Shown here one piece after another: positions 9,325-18,683 of a stretch of 64,000 nucleotides of DNA. The notes beneath the pieces are model-generated. The model made no database searches. It saw only the letters and a list, made by a program, of their open reading frames with translations, and had not been told where the DNA came from. This DNA is from Candidatus Rokuibacteriota bacterium (GTDB lineage: Bacteria > Methylomirabilota > Methylomirabilia > Rokubacteriales > CSP1-6). Every line of letters begins with the position of its first letter. Position 1 is the stretch's first letter. The DNA lies in NCBI GenBank assembly GCA_003220495.1, contig QHSP01000050.1, forward strand, positions 1 through 64,000. Direction: 5' to 3'. The translations under genes were made by a program, and so were the position numbers.

Positions 9325-9672
9325 ATGCTGCCATCATTCATCGACATGGGTACATCGACCCGTCGCAGTGGAGTGGCACTCGCGGTCCTGTTGTGCGGTC
9401 TCGTGCTCCTGGCGGCTGCGGAGCGCCGACTGGCCTACACGGACTTCGATACGGCCGGCGATGTACGTCTCGAGAACAACGAGAAGCCCGACGGCAACGA
9501 GATCATCGACAGGCTCATCGTCGTCGACGACGCGAAGGAACCCATCGCGCCTACCGTCGGCGATGTCTCCCACGCCGCGGCCATTCCGGTCGACTCGTGC
9601 GCACGATCTCTCTTCGTCATCCGACTCTCGGACTCTCGCGGCCCTCCGCTCCTGCTCCCGTCCCACGTGTAG
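9325..9672 (+). CDS. Possible small anchored hypothetical protein
   Basis: A 115-residue reading frame starts at ATG 9325 (or 9346). It has a hydrophobic N-terminal segment (SGVALAVLLCGLVLLAAA) followed by a polar region AYTDFDTAGDVRLENNEK and a short hydrophobic end. No family is recognised. It sits alone upstream of the pilin gene. The signal-anchor-like start favours a real exported protein, but the evidence is thin and the frame could be spurious. Confidence 0.35.
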   Translation: MLPSFIDMGTSTRRSGVALAVLLCGLVLLAAAERRLAYTDFDTAGDVRLENNEKPDGNEIIDRLIVVDDAKEPIAPTVGDVSHAAAIPVDSCARSLFVIRLSDSRGPPLLLPSHV

Positions 9673-9745
9673 TGTCCGTCCGCCGTAAGGCGGAACTCTC
9701 GGCGGCAAATTCGAGAAGTAACTTCAAAATTCATGGGAGGAACGT

Positions 9746-10153
9746 ATGCTCAGATTTTGGAACCAACGTCGTCTGAACGGTCGCAACCAGCGCGGTTTCA
9801 CGCTCATCGAGCTGATGATCGTCGTCGCGATCATCGGCATCCTGGCGGCCATCGCCATCCCGCTCTACGCCAACGTGCAGGCGCGCGCGCGGATCGCCAA
9901 GGCCCAGGCCGACTCCCGGGCCCTCGCGTCGGCCGTCTCGATCTACAGCGCTCACATGGGTAACGTGGCCGCGAGCCTCACCGCCCTCACGGTGGTCGCG
10001 ACCAACGGCCAGAACCAGACGGCCGGTCCGTTCATGGCCTCGGTCCCGAACCCGCCGACGGGTTGGCAGGCGTACCAGTACGCGCCCAACAGCGCGGCCG
10101 GTACCTTCAACATCTCCGCGACGGGCGACGGCACCTCCGTCAGCCTGCCGTAA
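9746..10153 (+). CDS. Type IV pilin-like protein (PilA/GspG-like)
   Basis: This 135-residue prepilin has a basic leader of 16 residues, then the prepilin-peptidase site G|FTLIELMIVV with Glu5 of the mature protein, and the hydrophobic alpha-1 helix (AIIGILAAIAIPLYANV). The C-terminal globular part is short and lacks the disulphide cysteines of classical pilins, so a minor pilin or pseudopilin is possible. A GGAGG ribosome site precedes ATG by about eight bases. No assembly ATPase, PilC or prepilin peptidase lies nearby, so the machinery must be encoded elsewhere. A strong hairpin follows 11 bases after the stop. Confidence 0.92.
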   Translation: MLRFWNQRRLNGRNQRGFTLIELMIVVAIIGILAAIAIPLYANVQARARIAKAQADSRALASAVSIYSAHMGNVAASLTALTVVATNGQNQTAGPFMASVPNPPTGWQAYQYAPNSAAGTFNISATGDGTSVSLP

Positions 10154-10164
10154 CGCACGCACCG

Positions 10165-10199
10165 CGCTACGGGGAGGGGTCGGTCCCCTCCCCGTAGCG
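10165..10199 (+). terminator. Hairpin terminator of the pilin gene
   Basis: A perfect 15-bp stem (CGCTACGGGGAGGGG pairing with its complement across a 5-base loop) starts 11 bases after the pilin stop. There is no clear U-tract, so it may act as an mRNA 3'-end stabiliser as well as a terminator, which is typical for abundant pilin mRNA. Confidence 0.6.
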
Positions 10200-10225
10200 A
10201 TGTATCGAGCATCGATGGCATCCAC

Positions 10226-10326
10226 CTTGTAGCGCTGTAACGGACGCTTGGGCAGGACGGACAACCGAGGGTGGGACCCCCCCTGCATCTCGGGGACTGC
10301 TGAATCGTCTGTTGCAGCGTTACAAG
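10226..10326. repeat. Imperfect 17-bp inverted repeat flanking 67 bp
   Basis: CTTGTAGCGCTGTAACG at 10226-10242 is matched in inverted orientation by TGTTGCAGCGTTACAAG at 10310-10326 with 14 of 17 positions identical. The 67-base spacer holds no gene. The geometry resembles a miniature mobile element remnant or a paired regulator site between the pilin terminator and the rnpB 3' end. Confidence 0.4.
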
Positions 10327-10349
10327 CCGCCACTGAGAGCCTAAGAAAA

Positions 10350-10745
10350 GCGCCAGAGAAGGCCTGTAAGCCGGGTCCTGTGCCCCGGCCGGTTTCCCGG
10401 CTGGGGTGACGATCATTTCTCTAGGACGCCGGTTGCCCGGCGTCTCCAGCGGCCGAACCCGGGAGCGGCGCGGGCCACGCCATAGCTCCCCTATTTGGCC
10501 TTGCTCCGGGTGGGGTTTGCCAAGCCAGCGCGGTCACCCGCGCCGCTGGTGAGCTCTTACCTCACCGTTTCACCCTTACCGCCCCGCCACCCTCACGGGC
10601 ACCGACGAGACGGCGGTCTGCTTTCTGTGGCACTGGTCCGTGGGGTTTCCCCCCCTGGGCGTTACCCAGCACCCTGCCCTGCGGAGCCCGGACTTTCCTC
10701 CCGCCGCGTCACCGCGACCGGCGATCGTCCAGCCTTCTCTGGCGC
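10350..10745 (-). ncRNA. rnpB: RNase P RNA (bacterial type A)
   Basis: The minus strand shows the conserved 5' core GGAGGAAAGTCCGGGCTC (around 10685-10702) and the conserved 3' core ending GACCCGGCTTACAGGCC near 10362. The ends are fixed by a perfect 14-bp P1 helix: GCGCCAGAGAAGGC at 10732-10745 pairs with its complement at 10350-10363. Length is about 396 nt, normal for type A. A CTTTTC tract follows the 3' end. The RNA is the catalytic subunit that trims the 5' leader of pre-tRNA. It lies 22 bases downstream of rnhA on the same strand, but has its own -10 box. Confidence 0.95.
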
Positions 10746-10751
10746 AGCCTC

Positions 10752-10757
10752 AGTATA
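10752..10757 (-). promoter_or_regulatory. -10 box of rnpB
   Basis: TATACT on the minus strand ends six bases before the predicted first base of P1 (10745), the right distance for a start site there. The -35 region (17 bases upstream) is poor, so read-through from rnhA may contribute. Confidence 0.5.
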
Positions 10758-10767
10758 GCCGACTGGA

Positions 10768-11259
10768 TCAGCCGGCGATCGCGCCACGCGCGAGGGCGTC
10801 GACCCGGTTGTTCATGACGTCGTCCGCGTGGCCGGCCACCTTGTGCCACTCCACGTCGTGGCGCCGACTCTCGGCGAGCAGGCGCTCCCAGAGATCGCGG
10901 TTGGCCACGGCCTGCTTCTGGCTGTTTCTCCAGCCGTTCCTCTCCCACCGTTCCCACCAGCGCTCGCGGAAGCAGTTCACGATATAGGCGCTGTCGGAGT
11001 AGACGTGCACCCGCCGGCGCCCCGGCACCGCGGCCAGGCCTTCGACGACGGCCTGGAGCTCCATCCGCTGATTGGTGGTGTGGGGCGCGGCGCCGGAGAC
11101 CACGCGCTCCTCGTCGCCGTCGATGATGATCGCGGCCCAGCCTCCGGGCCCGGGGTTTCCCGAGCAGGCGCCGTCGGTGTAGACGGTGACGTCTGGCGGT
11201 TCTGCGCGCTGCAGGCTGCCGCGGGGCTGGGTCCCCGCCGGCCGAGGCGCGTCTGTCAA
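10768..11259 (-). CDS. rnhA: Ribonuclease HI
   Basis: The enzyme degrades the RNA strand of RNA-DNA hybrids. The catalytic set is present: VYTDGACSGNPGPGGW with the first Asp, the MELQAV Glu, YSDSAY with the second Asp, and NNRVDALA with the last Asp, plus the WHKVAGH histidine loop. The core begins about 20 residues after the TTG chosen here. The N-terminus is uncertain, because no ATG/GTG with a ribosome site lies between the upstream stop and the core. A copy of a dispersed palindromic repeat (11219-11260) occupies exactly this stretch and would be translated if TTG is used. It lies downstream of the zinc-ribbon gene and upstream of rnpB. Confidence 0.88.
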   Translation of the reverse strand: MTDAPRPAGTQPRGSLQRAEPPDVTVYTDGACSGNPGPGGWAAIIIDGDEERVVSGAAPHTTNQRMELQAVVEGLAAVPGRRRVHVYSDSAYIVNCFRERWWERWERNGWRNSQKQAVANRDLWERLLAESRRHDVEWHKVAGHADDVMNNRVDALARGAIAG

Positions 11260-11260
11260 T
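11219..11260 (-). repeat. Dispersed palindromic repeat, copy 1
   Basis: The minus strand reads GCGCCTCGGCCGGCGGGGAC followed by CCAGCCCCGCGG. The core GCGGGGACCCAGCCCCGC is a short hairpin. Related copies occur at 22447-22480 and 50962-50992, always at a gene boundary. This copy overlaps the presumed start region of rnhA. Confidence 0.5.
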
Positions 11261-11300
11261 TTTTGAGCGCGCCGAGGTGCGGCGCCGGCGGGTCGCGCCG

Positions 11301-12014
11301 TCAGGCGGGGTCCTGCCAGTAGAGATACCGGCCGCAGTTCTCGCAGAGCATCGGGGCCTGCGCCGCCTTCAGCTCCTGGATGGCCTGGGGCCGGATCGCC
11401 ATGCGGCAACCGCCGCAGACCGCGGAGGAGCTCACGCTGGCCACGGCGATGCCGCTGCGCGCCTTCAGAATCTTCTCGTAGTCGGCCAGCAGCGGGCGGG
11501 GGAGCTCACGCGCGCGGGAGTCACGATCGGCGCGGAGGCTGGACAATGCGGACTCGACCGCCGTGAGTTTTGTCGTCACGACGGCCTCGTCCTGCCGCGC
11601 TTGCTCCTCGCGCGCCTTCAGGCGTGCTTCGGCCTCGCGCCCCTCGGCCGCGAGACGCTCCTGGAGCTCCATGAGGCCCAGGATTTCTTCCTCGCCCTGC
11701 GCCTTCTCCTGCTTGATGGCCTCGATTTCGGAGAGCACCGCGGAGTACTCGGTGTTGTTCTTGACTTCCCAGAGACGCCCTTCGGCCTTCGCCCTTTTGG
11801 CCGTGACGACCTCGAGGTCCTTTTCCTTGGTGCGGAGATCCTTGCGCGTCGTGTCGGCCTTCGTCTTGATCGTGTCGAGGGCCTTCTTGGCCTCGGCGAG
11901 GGCGGCGTGGATCGCTTCGATCTGCTTGGGAAGACGGCCGGCCTCGGCTTCGAGCGCGGCGAGCCGCGTGTCGAAGCCCTGCAAGTCGATCAGGGTCAGG
12001 AGCTGAGAATCCAC
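11301..12014 (-). CDS. Coiled-coil protein with C4 zinc ribbon (DUF164 family)
   Basis: This 237-residue protein has a long coiled coil (about residues 10-165, alternating Lys/Glu/Ala such as KADTTRKDLRTKEKDLEVV) followed by a C-terminal zinc ribbon with CGGC and CENC pairs around residues 197-228. Members of this conserved family (COG1579, CT398-like) are found in most bacteria; roles in translation, flagella or secretion have been proposed, none certain. The GTG at 12014 (VDSQLLTLIDLQ) is preceded by AGGGAAGG, which decides the start over an upstream ATG at 12071. It follows the tRNA and rpoD on the same strand. Confidence 0.85.
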   Translation of the reverse strand: MDSQLLTLIDLQGFDTRLAALEAEAGRLPKQIEAIHAALAEAKKALDTIKTKADTTRKDLRTKEKDLEVVTAKRAKAEGRLWEVKNNTEYSAVLSEIEAIKQEKAQGEEEILGLMELQERLAAEGREAEARLKAREEQARQDEAVVTTKLTAVESALSSLRADRDSRARELPRPLLADYEKILKARSGIAVASVSSSAVCGGCRMAIRPQAIQELKAAQAPMLCENCGRYLYWQDPA

Positions 12015-12156
12015 GCCTTCCCTGATTGTATCCGAACTGCACCGACCGGATCGGGTTGTCCGCGAAGCCACACGGGTTGTCCGCCGAGCGGAGCCACATG
12101 TACCTGTTTCAGGCCACCCGCGGTGGAAGCCGGCCTCGAGGCACCCGCTACAACAG

Positions 12157-12228
12157 TGGGCCCACCTGGACTCGAACCAAGACCTAACCGGTTATGAGCC
12201 GGCTGCTCTGCCATTGAGCTATGGGCCC
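12157..12228 (-). tRNA. tRNA with CAU anticodon, probably tRNA-Ile2
   Basis: A 72-base cloverleaf on the minus strand has acceptor GGGCCCA pairing with TGGGCCC, discriminator A, D arm AGCTCAATGGCAGAGC, anticodon stem CCGGC/ACCGG around CTCATAA, and T arm with GGTTCGAGTCC. No CCA is encoded. The body resembles bacterial tRNA-Ile2 (whose C34 becomes lysidine to read AUA) more than initiator or elongator tRNA-Met, but anticodon alone cannot separate them. It lies 32 bases downstream of rpoD and is probably co-transcribed. Confidence 0.92.
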
Positions 12229-12260
12229 GCAGGGTCATCGTGTCCGCCGCTCGCTCCCGA

Positions 12261-14114
12261 TCACGATTCCAGGAAGCTCCGGAGCTTCTTGGAGCGCGAC
12301 GGATGACGGAGCTTGCGCAGCGCCTTGGCCTCGATCTGCCGGATCCGTTCTCGGGTGACGGCAAAATCCTGTCCGACTTCTTCGAGCGTGTGCTCGCAGC
12401 CGTCCGAGAGGCCGAAGCGCAACCGCAGGACCTTTTCCTCGCGGGGCGTGAGCGTGTTGAGGACCTTGTTCGTCTGCTCGCGCAGGGACAGGCCGATGAT
12501 CGACTCGACGGGCGAGACGACCTGCTTGTCCTCTATAAAATCGCCGAGGTGACTGTCCTCTTCCTCTCCGATGGGTGTTTCCAGCGAAATCGGTTCTTGA
12601 GCGATTTTCAGAACTTTTCTCACCTTGTCGACCGGCACTTCCATCTTGGTCGCGATCTCCTCCGGGGTCGGCTCGCGGCCGAGCTCCTGGACGAGCTGGC
12701 GGGAGGTCCGGATGAGCTTGTTGATGGTCTCGATCATGTGCACGGGGATGCGGATCGTGCGCGCCTGGTCGGCGATCGCTCGCGTGATCGCCTGGCGGAT
12801 CCACCAGGTCGCGTACGTCGAGAACTTGTAGCCGCGGCGATACTCGAACTTGTCGACGGCCTTCATCAGCCCAATATTGCCTTCCTGGATCAAGTCCAAG
12901 AATTGAAGACCTCGATTGGTATATTTTTTCGCGATCGAGATGACCAGCCGGAGATTCGCCTCGACCATCTCCTTCTTGGCCTGGGCCGCCTTGACCTGGC
13001 CGGCCTTGATGATGGTCATGACGCGCTTGATCTCGTCGGCCTTGGCGTTGGCGCGCCCCTCGGCGACCTTGATTTCCTGCTGGGCGACCCACACCTGCTG
13101 CTGCTTGGGCGACGGGAACTTCTTGGCGGCCTTCAAATGCAAGTCGCCGACTCCCGCGGTGGCGCCGCCGTTGGTCGCCGGATCGCGGAATGAGACGTAG
13201 ATGAGGTTCTGCACCTCGTCGGTCGACGGACGCCGGCCGTTGGTCCAGAGCCGGATCACGCGCTCGGCGCGCTCGATGTCGTCGAGCAGGTCGCGCAGAC
13301 GCTGCACCAGGCCGCGGCGGTTCAGCTCGGCGTCCTCGCGGTCGATGATCTGGTTGCCGATGTTCAGCGCGCGGAGCTTCTCGAGCACGCGGGTCTGACG
13401 CTGCTGCGCCTGCGCCTCGATCCGCATCCACACCGGCTCCTTGCCCTTCTTCGGCCGCCGGCGGCTCGACGACTTGCCCCGGAGCTTGCGGGCCTGAGCG
13501 ATCAGCTTGTCGCGCTCGCGGAGCAGACGGTCGACCATGGCGAACGCGGTGATGACCACGCGCGTCAGGGCGGCTTCCTTTTCCTCGGTGAACTCTTCCT
13601 CGTTGACGTCCACGACCTCCTTGACGGAGATATCGTGCCGGCGGAGCTGCTCGCGCAATTCATGGAACCGCTCGACGGCGAGGTTGGTGCTGAGGATGGC
13701 GGAGGTGACCTGGTTCTTGCCCTCTTCGATACGCTTGGCCAGCGCGATCTCGCCCTCGCGCGTGAGGAGTGCGACCCGGCCCATCTCGCGCAGGTAGAGG
13801 CGGACGGGGTCTTCGGTGCGTCCGACCGGACCGGGCGTGAGGTCGATCGGCTCCGGCGGGCCGTCGTCGTCGTTCTCCTCGGGCTCCTGCTGCGCCTTCC
13901 GCTCGCGGACCTCGGACGGCAGCCGCCCGGCCTTGGCCGAGTCGACCACCTCGATGTCCATCGCGCCGAACATCATCATGATGTCGTCGAGCTGGTCGAG
14001 CGAGACAAGGTCCGAAGGGAGGGCGTCATTCACTTCGTCGTAGGTGAGGAAGCCTTTTTGCTTCCCCATCGAGATCAGCCGGTCGAGCTCCTCCAGCTTT
14101 GGCTCTTCGCTCAT
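12261..14114 (-). CDS. rpoD: RNA polymerase primary sigma factor
   Basis: The 617-residue protein has region 1.1 at the N-terminus ([18 protein letters not shown]), an acidic linker, region 1.2 with [11 protein letters not shown] near 115, a large non-conserved insert, and region 2.4 with [19 protein letters not shown] near 420. Regions 3 and 4 follow, ending with the -35 recognition helix [20 protein letters not shown]. It directs RNA polymerase to housekeeping promoters. Its ATG overlaps the stop of dnaG (ATGA), the classical rpsU-dnaG-rpoD coupling. Length is normal for the RpoD group. Confidence 0.98.
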   Translation of the reverse strand: MSEEPKLEELDRLISMGKQKGFLTYDEVNDALPSDLVSLDQLDDIMMMFGAMDIEVVDSAKAGRLPSEVRERKAQQEPEENDDDGPPEPIDLTPGPVGRTEDPVRLYLREMGRVALLTREGEIALAKRIEEGKNQVTSAILSTNLAVERFHELREQLRRHDISVKEVVDVNEEEFTEEKEAALTRVVITAFAMVDRLLRERDKLIAQARKLRGKSSSRRRPKKGKEPVWMRIEAQAQQRQTRVLEKLRALNIGNQIIDREDAELNRRGLVQRLRDLLDDIERAERVIRLWTNGRRPSTDEVQNLIYVSFRDPATNGGATAGVGDLHLKAAKKFPSPKQQQVWVAQQEIKVAEGRANAKADEIKRVMTIIKAGQVKAAQAKKEMVEANLRLVISIAKKYTNRGLQFLDLIQEGNIGLMKAVDKFEYRRGYKFSTYATWWIRQAITRAIADQARTIRIPVHMIETINKLIRTSRQLVQELGREPTPEEIATKMEVPVDKVRKVLKIAQEPISLETPIGEEEDSHLGDFIEDKQVVSPVESIIGLSLREQTNKVLNTLTPREEKVLRLRFGLSDGCEHTLEEVGQDFAVTRERIRQIEAKALRKLRHPSRSKKLRSFLES

Positions 14115-15979
14115 TCGTCTGAGCTCCTTGGGGACGCCGATGTCCCATGTTCTAACGACTGGGCGACACCACCCGTGATCTCGTACACGACGGCGCTCTC
14201 CTTGTGCAGAGTTCTGAGCTCGGCGTGCATCGGCGCCGCGACTCCGGTCTTCGCCTGAGTCTCGGCGATCGCCTGGCTCGCCTCTCGCGCCCGGCGCAGC
14301 CGCTGGCTGCGCTCGAGCCGTCGCTGGAACTGTCCGATGCTAACCCGAGCGTCAACACTTTCGCGATCTTCCACGAGCAGGGACGAGAGAACGGAGCGGG
14401 CCTCGTCAGTCGGCAGGTCGGTCAGCAGGCTCTCGGGCGAGGCGTCGGGCCGGCGCCGGAGCGCCTCGACGATCGCGCGGAGTGAGGCGTGGCCGAGCTC
14501 GTCGGACTCTCCCAGCAGCGCCAGAAGCGCGGCGCGGGCCTCGTCGGAGTGGAGCAGGAGCGTGACGAGATCGCGCTCGACCGGGGCCATGGAGACCGGT
14601 GCCGGCGACTGAGATTGCGTCGGCGGCGTCCTCAAGGACGATTGCAGTCGCTGGGCCTCGATCCAGAGCTGGGTCGGGTCCACCCCGAGCTTGGCCGCGG
14701 CCTCGCGCGAGAGCGCGGCGGCCTCGTCGCCATCGGCGACCTTCGCCAGCAACAGGCCGACCCTGGCGAATGCGGTGGTCCGCGCCCGGGGCCCGGCGGC
14801 GCCATCCGGATCGACGAGCGCTCGGTCGAGCGCATAGGACAGGATGCTCCGGGCCGCGGCGATGCGCTCGGAGAAGCCCTCGCGGCCGACCGATCTCAGA
14901 AAGGTATCCGGGTCGTGGCCTGCCGGGAGCAGCGCGACTTTCACCCTGAGCGTTCCGGCGCCCTCGAAGGCTCCGGAACGGTTCACGGCCCACGCCATGC
15001 CGCGCCCCGTGGGTTCGAGGAGCTCCTCGGCCCTCGCGGCGGCCTTCTGGCCCGCCGCGTCGGCGTCGAAGAACGTGACGACCTCGTCACAGTAGCGCCG
15101 GAGCAGCGCGAGCTGGGCCGGGGTGAACGCGGTGCCGAGCGCGGCCACCGTTCCCGTGAAGCCGTGCTGATGAGCCATGATGCAATCGACGTAGCCCTCG
15201 ACCAGCAGCGCGCGGTTCTCCGACTGGATCGTCGTGCGTGCAAGATCGGCCCCGTAGAGCAGGTTGCCTTTGGTGTAGAGCGGGGTCTCCGGCGAGTTGA
15301 GGTACTTCGGCTGCTCGTCGCCGAACCCGCGACCGCCGAAGGCGACGACCCGGCCCTGAAGGTCGCGGATCGGGAACAGAAGGCGTCCGCGGAAGCGGTC
15401 GTAAGCGCCGGCCCGATTCTCGCGCGCGACCGCCAGGCCCGTGGCGATCAGCGCCTCCTCCGAGACCTTCTCGCCCTTCATGAAGGTGAGCAGCGACTCC
15501 CATCCTTCGGGCGCGTAGCCGAGTCCGAAATGCCTGGCGATCCCGGTGTCGATCCCGCGCTCGCCGAGATACGCGCGCGCCCGCTCGCCGGCTGGCTTCC
15601 AGAGCGTGTCCGCGAAGAAGCGCCCGGCGAGCTCCATCACGCGGAGGAGCTCCTCGCGGCCCGAGTCGCCGCTCCTGGCACCGTGCTCGTCGGGCAGCGC
15701 GACCCCGGCGGTCTTCGCCAGGGCGCGGACTGCTTCGGGGAACGAGAGGCGATCTTGACGCATGACGAAGCCGAAAGCGTCGCCCCCGACGCCACAGCCG
15801 AAGCAGTGGAAGATGCTCTTTCGAGGATTGACCGTGAACGACGGAGTTTTCTCGGCGTGGAACGGGCAGAGCCCCTTCCAGTGGGATCCGGCCTTGCGAA
15901 GGTTCACGAACCGGCTGACGAGATCGACGATGTCGACGGCGGCCCGGATGTCGTCGAGCAAGGTCTGCGAATATTGCAT
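14111..15979 (-). CDS. dnaG: DNA primase
   Basis: This 622-residue primase makes RNA primers at the replication fork. It has the N-terminal CHC2 zinc finger ([11 protein letters not shown], then FHCFGCG), the catalytic core, and the TOPRIM domain with the [10 protein letters not shown] glutamate and the FFDADAAG aspartates, followed by a C-terminal helicase-binding region. ATG at 15979 lies two bases after the mutS2 stop; a TTG two codons earlier would overlap that stop. The end overlaps the rpoD start. The C-terminal part is diverged, as usual for the DnaB-interacting domain. Confidence 0.97.
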   Translation of the reverse strand: MQYSQTLLDDIRAAVDIVDLVSRFVNLRKAGSHWKGLCPFHAEKTPSFTVNPRKSIFHCFGCGVGGDAFGFVMRQDRLSFPEAVRALAKTAGVALPDEHGARSGDSGREELLRVMELAGRFFADTLWKPAGERARAYLGERGIDTGIARHFGLGYAPEGWESLLTFMKGEKVSEEALIATGLAVARENRAGAYDRFRGRLLFPIRDLQGRVVAFGGRGFGDEQPKYLNSPETPLYTKGNLLYGADLARTTIQSENRALLVEGYVDCIMAHQHGFTGTVAALGTAFTPAQLALLRRYCDEVVTFFDADAAGQKAAARAEELLEPTGRGMAWAVNRSGAFEGAGTLRVKVALLPAGHDPDTFLRSVGREGFSERIAAARSILSYALDRALVDPDGAAGPRARTTAFARVGLLLAKVADGDEAAALSREAAAKLGVDPTQLWIEAQRLQSSLRTPPTQSQSPAPVSMAPVERDLVTLLLHSDEARAALLALLGESDELGHASLRAIVEALRRRPDASPESLLTDLPTDEARSVLSSLLVEDRESVDARVSIGQFQRRLERSQRLRRAREASQAIAETQAKTGVAAPMHAELRTLHKESAVVYEITGGVAQSLEHGTSASPRSSDE

Positions 15980-15981
15980 CG

Positions 15982-18393
15982 TCAACCGACCTTCAACGCG
16001 GCCACGGTCGCTCCCGTTCCGCCCTCCGATGGCTCACCGTCGCGGAACGACTCGACCAGGGGGTGACCGGCCAGGAGGTCGCGGACCGTCTTGCGAAGCG
16101 CGCCGCTGCCCTTCCCATGGACCAATCGTACGCTCGGGAGGCCCGCGAGAAAGGCATCGTCGAGATATTTCTCGACGCGGTCCCGCGCCTCGTCGCTGGT
16201 CTGTCCCAGCAACAGGATCTCGGCAGCGACCGGGCGGGGGGAGGGGGGGACGGGTCCGGCGCTTCGGAACCCCACTCGCGCCGGACCCGTCCCCCCCTCC
16301 CCCCGCCCGGTCGCTGCGGGGTGCGTAGGGGCTGGCCTCAGGACCGAGAGGGGCACGCGGACGGTGACCGCGCCGGACCGAACCGTCGCCGAGCTTCCGG
16401 TGATCTCGACCAGCTCGCCGCTGATGCCCAGGTGCTCGGCCGCGACCGTGGCCCCAGGTGCCAGCGCCACTGGCCGTTCCACGGGCGCCTCGGGCACCAG
16501 CGCCTCCATCCGGCCGGCGACTTCGCGAACCCGGCGCCGGCTCTCGTCGAGCGAGCGGCGCGAGCGGTCGGAACGCTTGAGCTTGTCCCACTCGGCGGTG
16601 AGCGCCCGGCGGATCTCGCCGACGAGCGCGGTCGCCTCGGCGCGGGCGCGGGCGACAATTGCCTGGGCTCGGCTCTCCGCCGCCGCCGCGCTCTGGCGGG
16701 CCTTTGCCAGCTGGGCGGCGGCCTCGGCGCGAATTCGCTCGATCTCGTTCGCCCGCTCGGCTTCAGTACGCGCGTTGGCGTCGAGCGTCGCCAGGAGGTC
16801 GGCGAGGCGTGCCGCATGCTCGGAGCGATGGGCGTTGGCGCGGGCGATGAGCTCCGGGCCCAGGCCCAGCCGAGCGGCGATCGTCAGCGCGTAGCTCTGG
16901 CCCGGCTGGTCATAGCGCAGGCGGAAGGTCGGCGCCAGGGTCGCCGTGTCGAACTCGACTGATGCGTTGCGCGCGCGGGGATGCGTGGACGCGAACGCCT
17001 TGAGCGGCTCGAGGTGGGTCGTCGCGATCACGAGAGCGCCGCGCTCGGCCAGCTCCTCGAGGATCGCCTGCGCGAGGGCCGCGCCCTCGTCGGGATCGGT
17101 TCCGGCGCCGAGCTCGTCGAGGAGCACGAGCGAGCGCTGATCCGCTCTCTCGAGGATCTCGCGCGCCTGCTTCACGAAGGCCGAGAAGGTCGAGAGGTTC
17201 TCGGCCACGGATTGGTCGTCGCCGATGATCGCGAAGACGTCGTCGAATACGGGCAGGCGCGAGCCCTCGTCGGCGGGCACGTGGCAGCCGACCTGGGCCA
17301 TGAGCGCCTGGACGGCGAGCGTCTTGAGGGCGATCGTCTTGCCGCCCGCGTTCGGCCCGGTGATGACGAGCAACGGGCGGTCGGGACCGAGCTCGAGATC
17401 CATCGGGACGACCGTGCGGCTCGGGTCCTTCCAGCTCTGAGCGAGCAGGAGCGGGTGGCGGGCGCCCCGGAGCGCGACCGTCCGTCCGGTGTCGATCGCC
17501 GGGGCCGTCGCGCCCATGCGCTCGGCGGCCTGGGCTCGCGCAAAGACCCAGTCGAGCTCGCCGATCGTGCCCACCAGGCCGTCCAGATCGTCGAGGCGCA
17601 CGTGGATGGCGGCGGTCAGCTCGGCCAGGATGCGGGCGGTCTCGTGCTCTTCCTCGCGCGTGGCCTGTACGAGATCGTTGTTGGCGTCGACGACGTGCTC
17701 GGGCTCGATGAAGAGCGTCTGGCCGCTCTGGGAGCGGTCGTGGACGATGCCGCGCACGCGGGTCCGGGCCTCGGTCCGCACCGGCAGGACGTAGCGGCCG
17801 TGTCGAAGCGTGACGTACCGGTCGGCGAAGAGCCGGTCGGCGTCGTGGCCCTGGAAGGCGCGCTCGAGCTCGGTGGCGAGCTGCCGGCGCCGTTCGCGGA
17901 TCTCGCGGCGGAGGCGCTTGAGCGTGGGGCTGGCGTCATCCGTCACGGCGCCGCTCGCGTCGAGGGCGCGGCGGAGCCGGTCGGCGAGCTCGGCGAAGCG
18001 GGGCAGGGCGTCGGTGATCGTCGCCACGCTCGGGCTCGCCTCGCGCACGCCCCGACCGTAGGCGCGGAGCTTGGGGCTCGCGTCGAGGACCGGGACGATC
18101 TGGATCATCTCGGGGCCGTCGAGCACGCTGCCATCGGCGCGACAGCGCGTCAGGATGGGTCGGATGTCGGGGAGGGCTTCCAGGGGGAGCGAGCCGGCGG
18201 TGGCGAGCGCCAGGCGAGCCTGGCGGGTCATCTCGATCGCCGCCTGGACTTCGGAGGATTCGGTGAACGGCTCGGCTGTCGTCGCCCGATCACGTCCCAT
18301 CTGCGTCGAAGCTTCGTGGGCCAGAAGACCCCGCACCGCGTTCCATTCGGTGCCGGGCTCCCAGATCCGGCCTGCCTCCAACCTGCGCCTCAC
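15982..18393 (-). CDS. mutS2: Endonuclease MutS2 (MutS-like ATPase with Smr domain)
   Basis: The 803-residue protein has a MutS core and clamp, Walker A TGPNAGGKTIALKT, the LVLLDELGAGTDPDEG Walker B, a long coiled-coil clamp rich in Ala/Arg/Glu (about 520-620), and a C-terminal Smr nuclease domain with VRLVHGKGSGALRK. MutS2 binds branched DNA and limits recombination; in some bacteria it rescues collided ribosomes. The linker before Smr contains a Gly/Pro-rich insert encoded by a perfect 40-bp inverted repeat (separate entry), and the reading frame stays open. The start is GTG; the stop overlaps the dnaG start region. Its place between rpsU and dnaG is unusual for the macromolecular-synthesis operon. 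Confidence 0.93.
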   Translation of the reverse strand: MRRRLEAGRIWEPGTEWNAVRGLLAHEASTQMGRDRATTAEPFTESSEVQAAIEMTRQARLALATAGSLPLEALPDIRPILTRCRADGSVLDGPEMIQIVPVLDASPKLRAYGRGVREASPSVATITDALPRFAELADRLRRALDASGAVTDDASPTLKRLRREIRERRRQLATELERAFQGHDADRLFADRYVTLRHGRYVLPVRTEARTRVRGIVHDRSQSGQTLFIEPEHVVDANNDLVQATREEEHETARILAELTAAIHVRLDDLDGLVGTIGELDWVFARAQAAERMGATAPAIDTGRTVALRGARHPLLLAQSWKDPSRTVVPMDLELGPDRPLLVITGPNAGGKTIALKTLAVQALMAQVGCHVPADEGSRLPVFDDVFAIIGDDQSVAENLSTFSAFVKQAREILERADQRSLVLLDELGAGTDPDEGAALAQAILEELAERGALVIATTHLEPLKAFASTHPRARNASVEFDTATLAPTFRLRYDQPGQSYALTIAARLGLGPELIARANAHRSEHAARLADLLATLDANARTEAERANEIERIRAEAAAQLAKARQSAAAAESRAQAIVARARAEATALVGEIRRALTAEWDKLKRSDRSRRSLDESRRRVREVAGRMEALVPEAPVERPVALAPGATVAAEHLGISGELVEITGSSATVRSGAVTVRVPLSVLRPAPTHPAATGRGEGGTGPARVGFRSAGPVPPSPRPVAAEILLLGQTSDEARDRVEKYLDDAFLAGLPSVRLVHGKGSGALRKTVRDLLAGHPLVESFRDGEPSEGGTGATVAALKVG
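16223..16317. repeat. Perfect 40-bp inverted repeat inside mutS2
   Basis: Bases 16223-16262 and 16278-16317 are exact reverse complements, each 40 bases, with a 15-base loop. Each arm holds GCAGCGACCGGGC, runs of six and seven G, then ACGGGTCCGGCGC. The 95-base element is read through in frame by mutS2, giving a Gly/Pro-rich linker just before the Smr domain. Confidence 0.9.
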
Positions 18394-18444
18394 TCGCTCC
18401 CGATCCGGGTCACGGGAGTGCCGGCGTCCATCGAGCGACCCTGG

Positions 18445-18639
18445 CTAATCGGACATCCGTTCGCGCCGCTTGGCCTTCTTGCGGGCCGCGAGGGCTTTGC
18501 GCTTGCGACGAACGCTGGGCTTTTCATAGTGCTGACGCTTCTTGAACTCGGAGAGGAGGCCGGCCTTCTCGCACTGCTTCTTGAAGCGCTTGAGCGCGCT
18601 TTCGAAGGATTCGTCGGGCTCGACGATGACCTTGGTCAC
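18445..18639 (-). CDS. rpsU: 30S ribosomal protein bS21
   Basis: The 64-residue protein starts [16 protein letters not shown] and ends with the basic tail [21 protein letters not shown] typical of bS21, which binds the 16S 3' domain and aids mRNA pairing. GTG at 18639 is preceded by GGGGAG at the right spacing; the longer in-frame extension upstream runs through the promoter and is not coding. It is the first gene of the cluster leading to mutS2 (51 bases downstream), dnaG and rpoD. Confidence 0.95.
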   Translation of the reverse strand: MTKVIVEPDESFESALKRFKKQCEKAGLLSEFKKRQHYEKPSVRRKRKALAARKKAKRRERMSD

Positions 18640-18683
18640 ACGACTCCCCCTCAGAACGGCCGGATCTCCGGATAAACAACAAC

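Noticed and set aside
12157-12228. Calling the CAU tRNA initiator tRNA-Met
   Set aside because: The acceptor pairs fully at position 1-72 and the anticodon stem lacks the three G-C pairs of initiators; the body resembles tRNA-Ile2.
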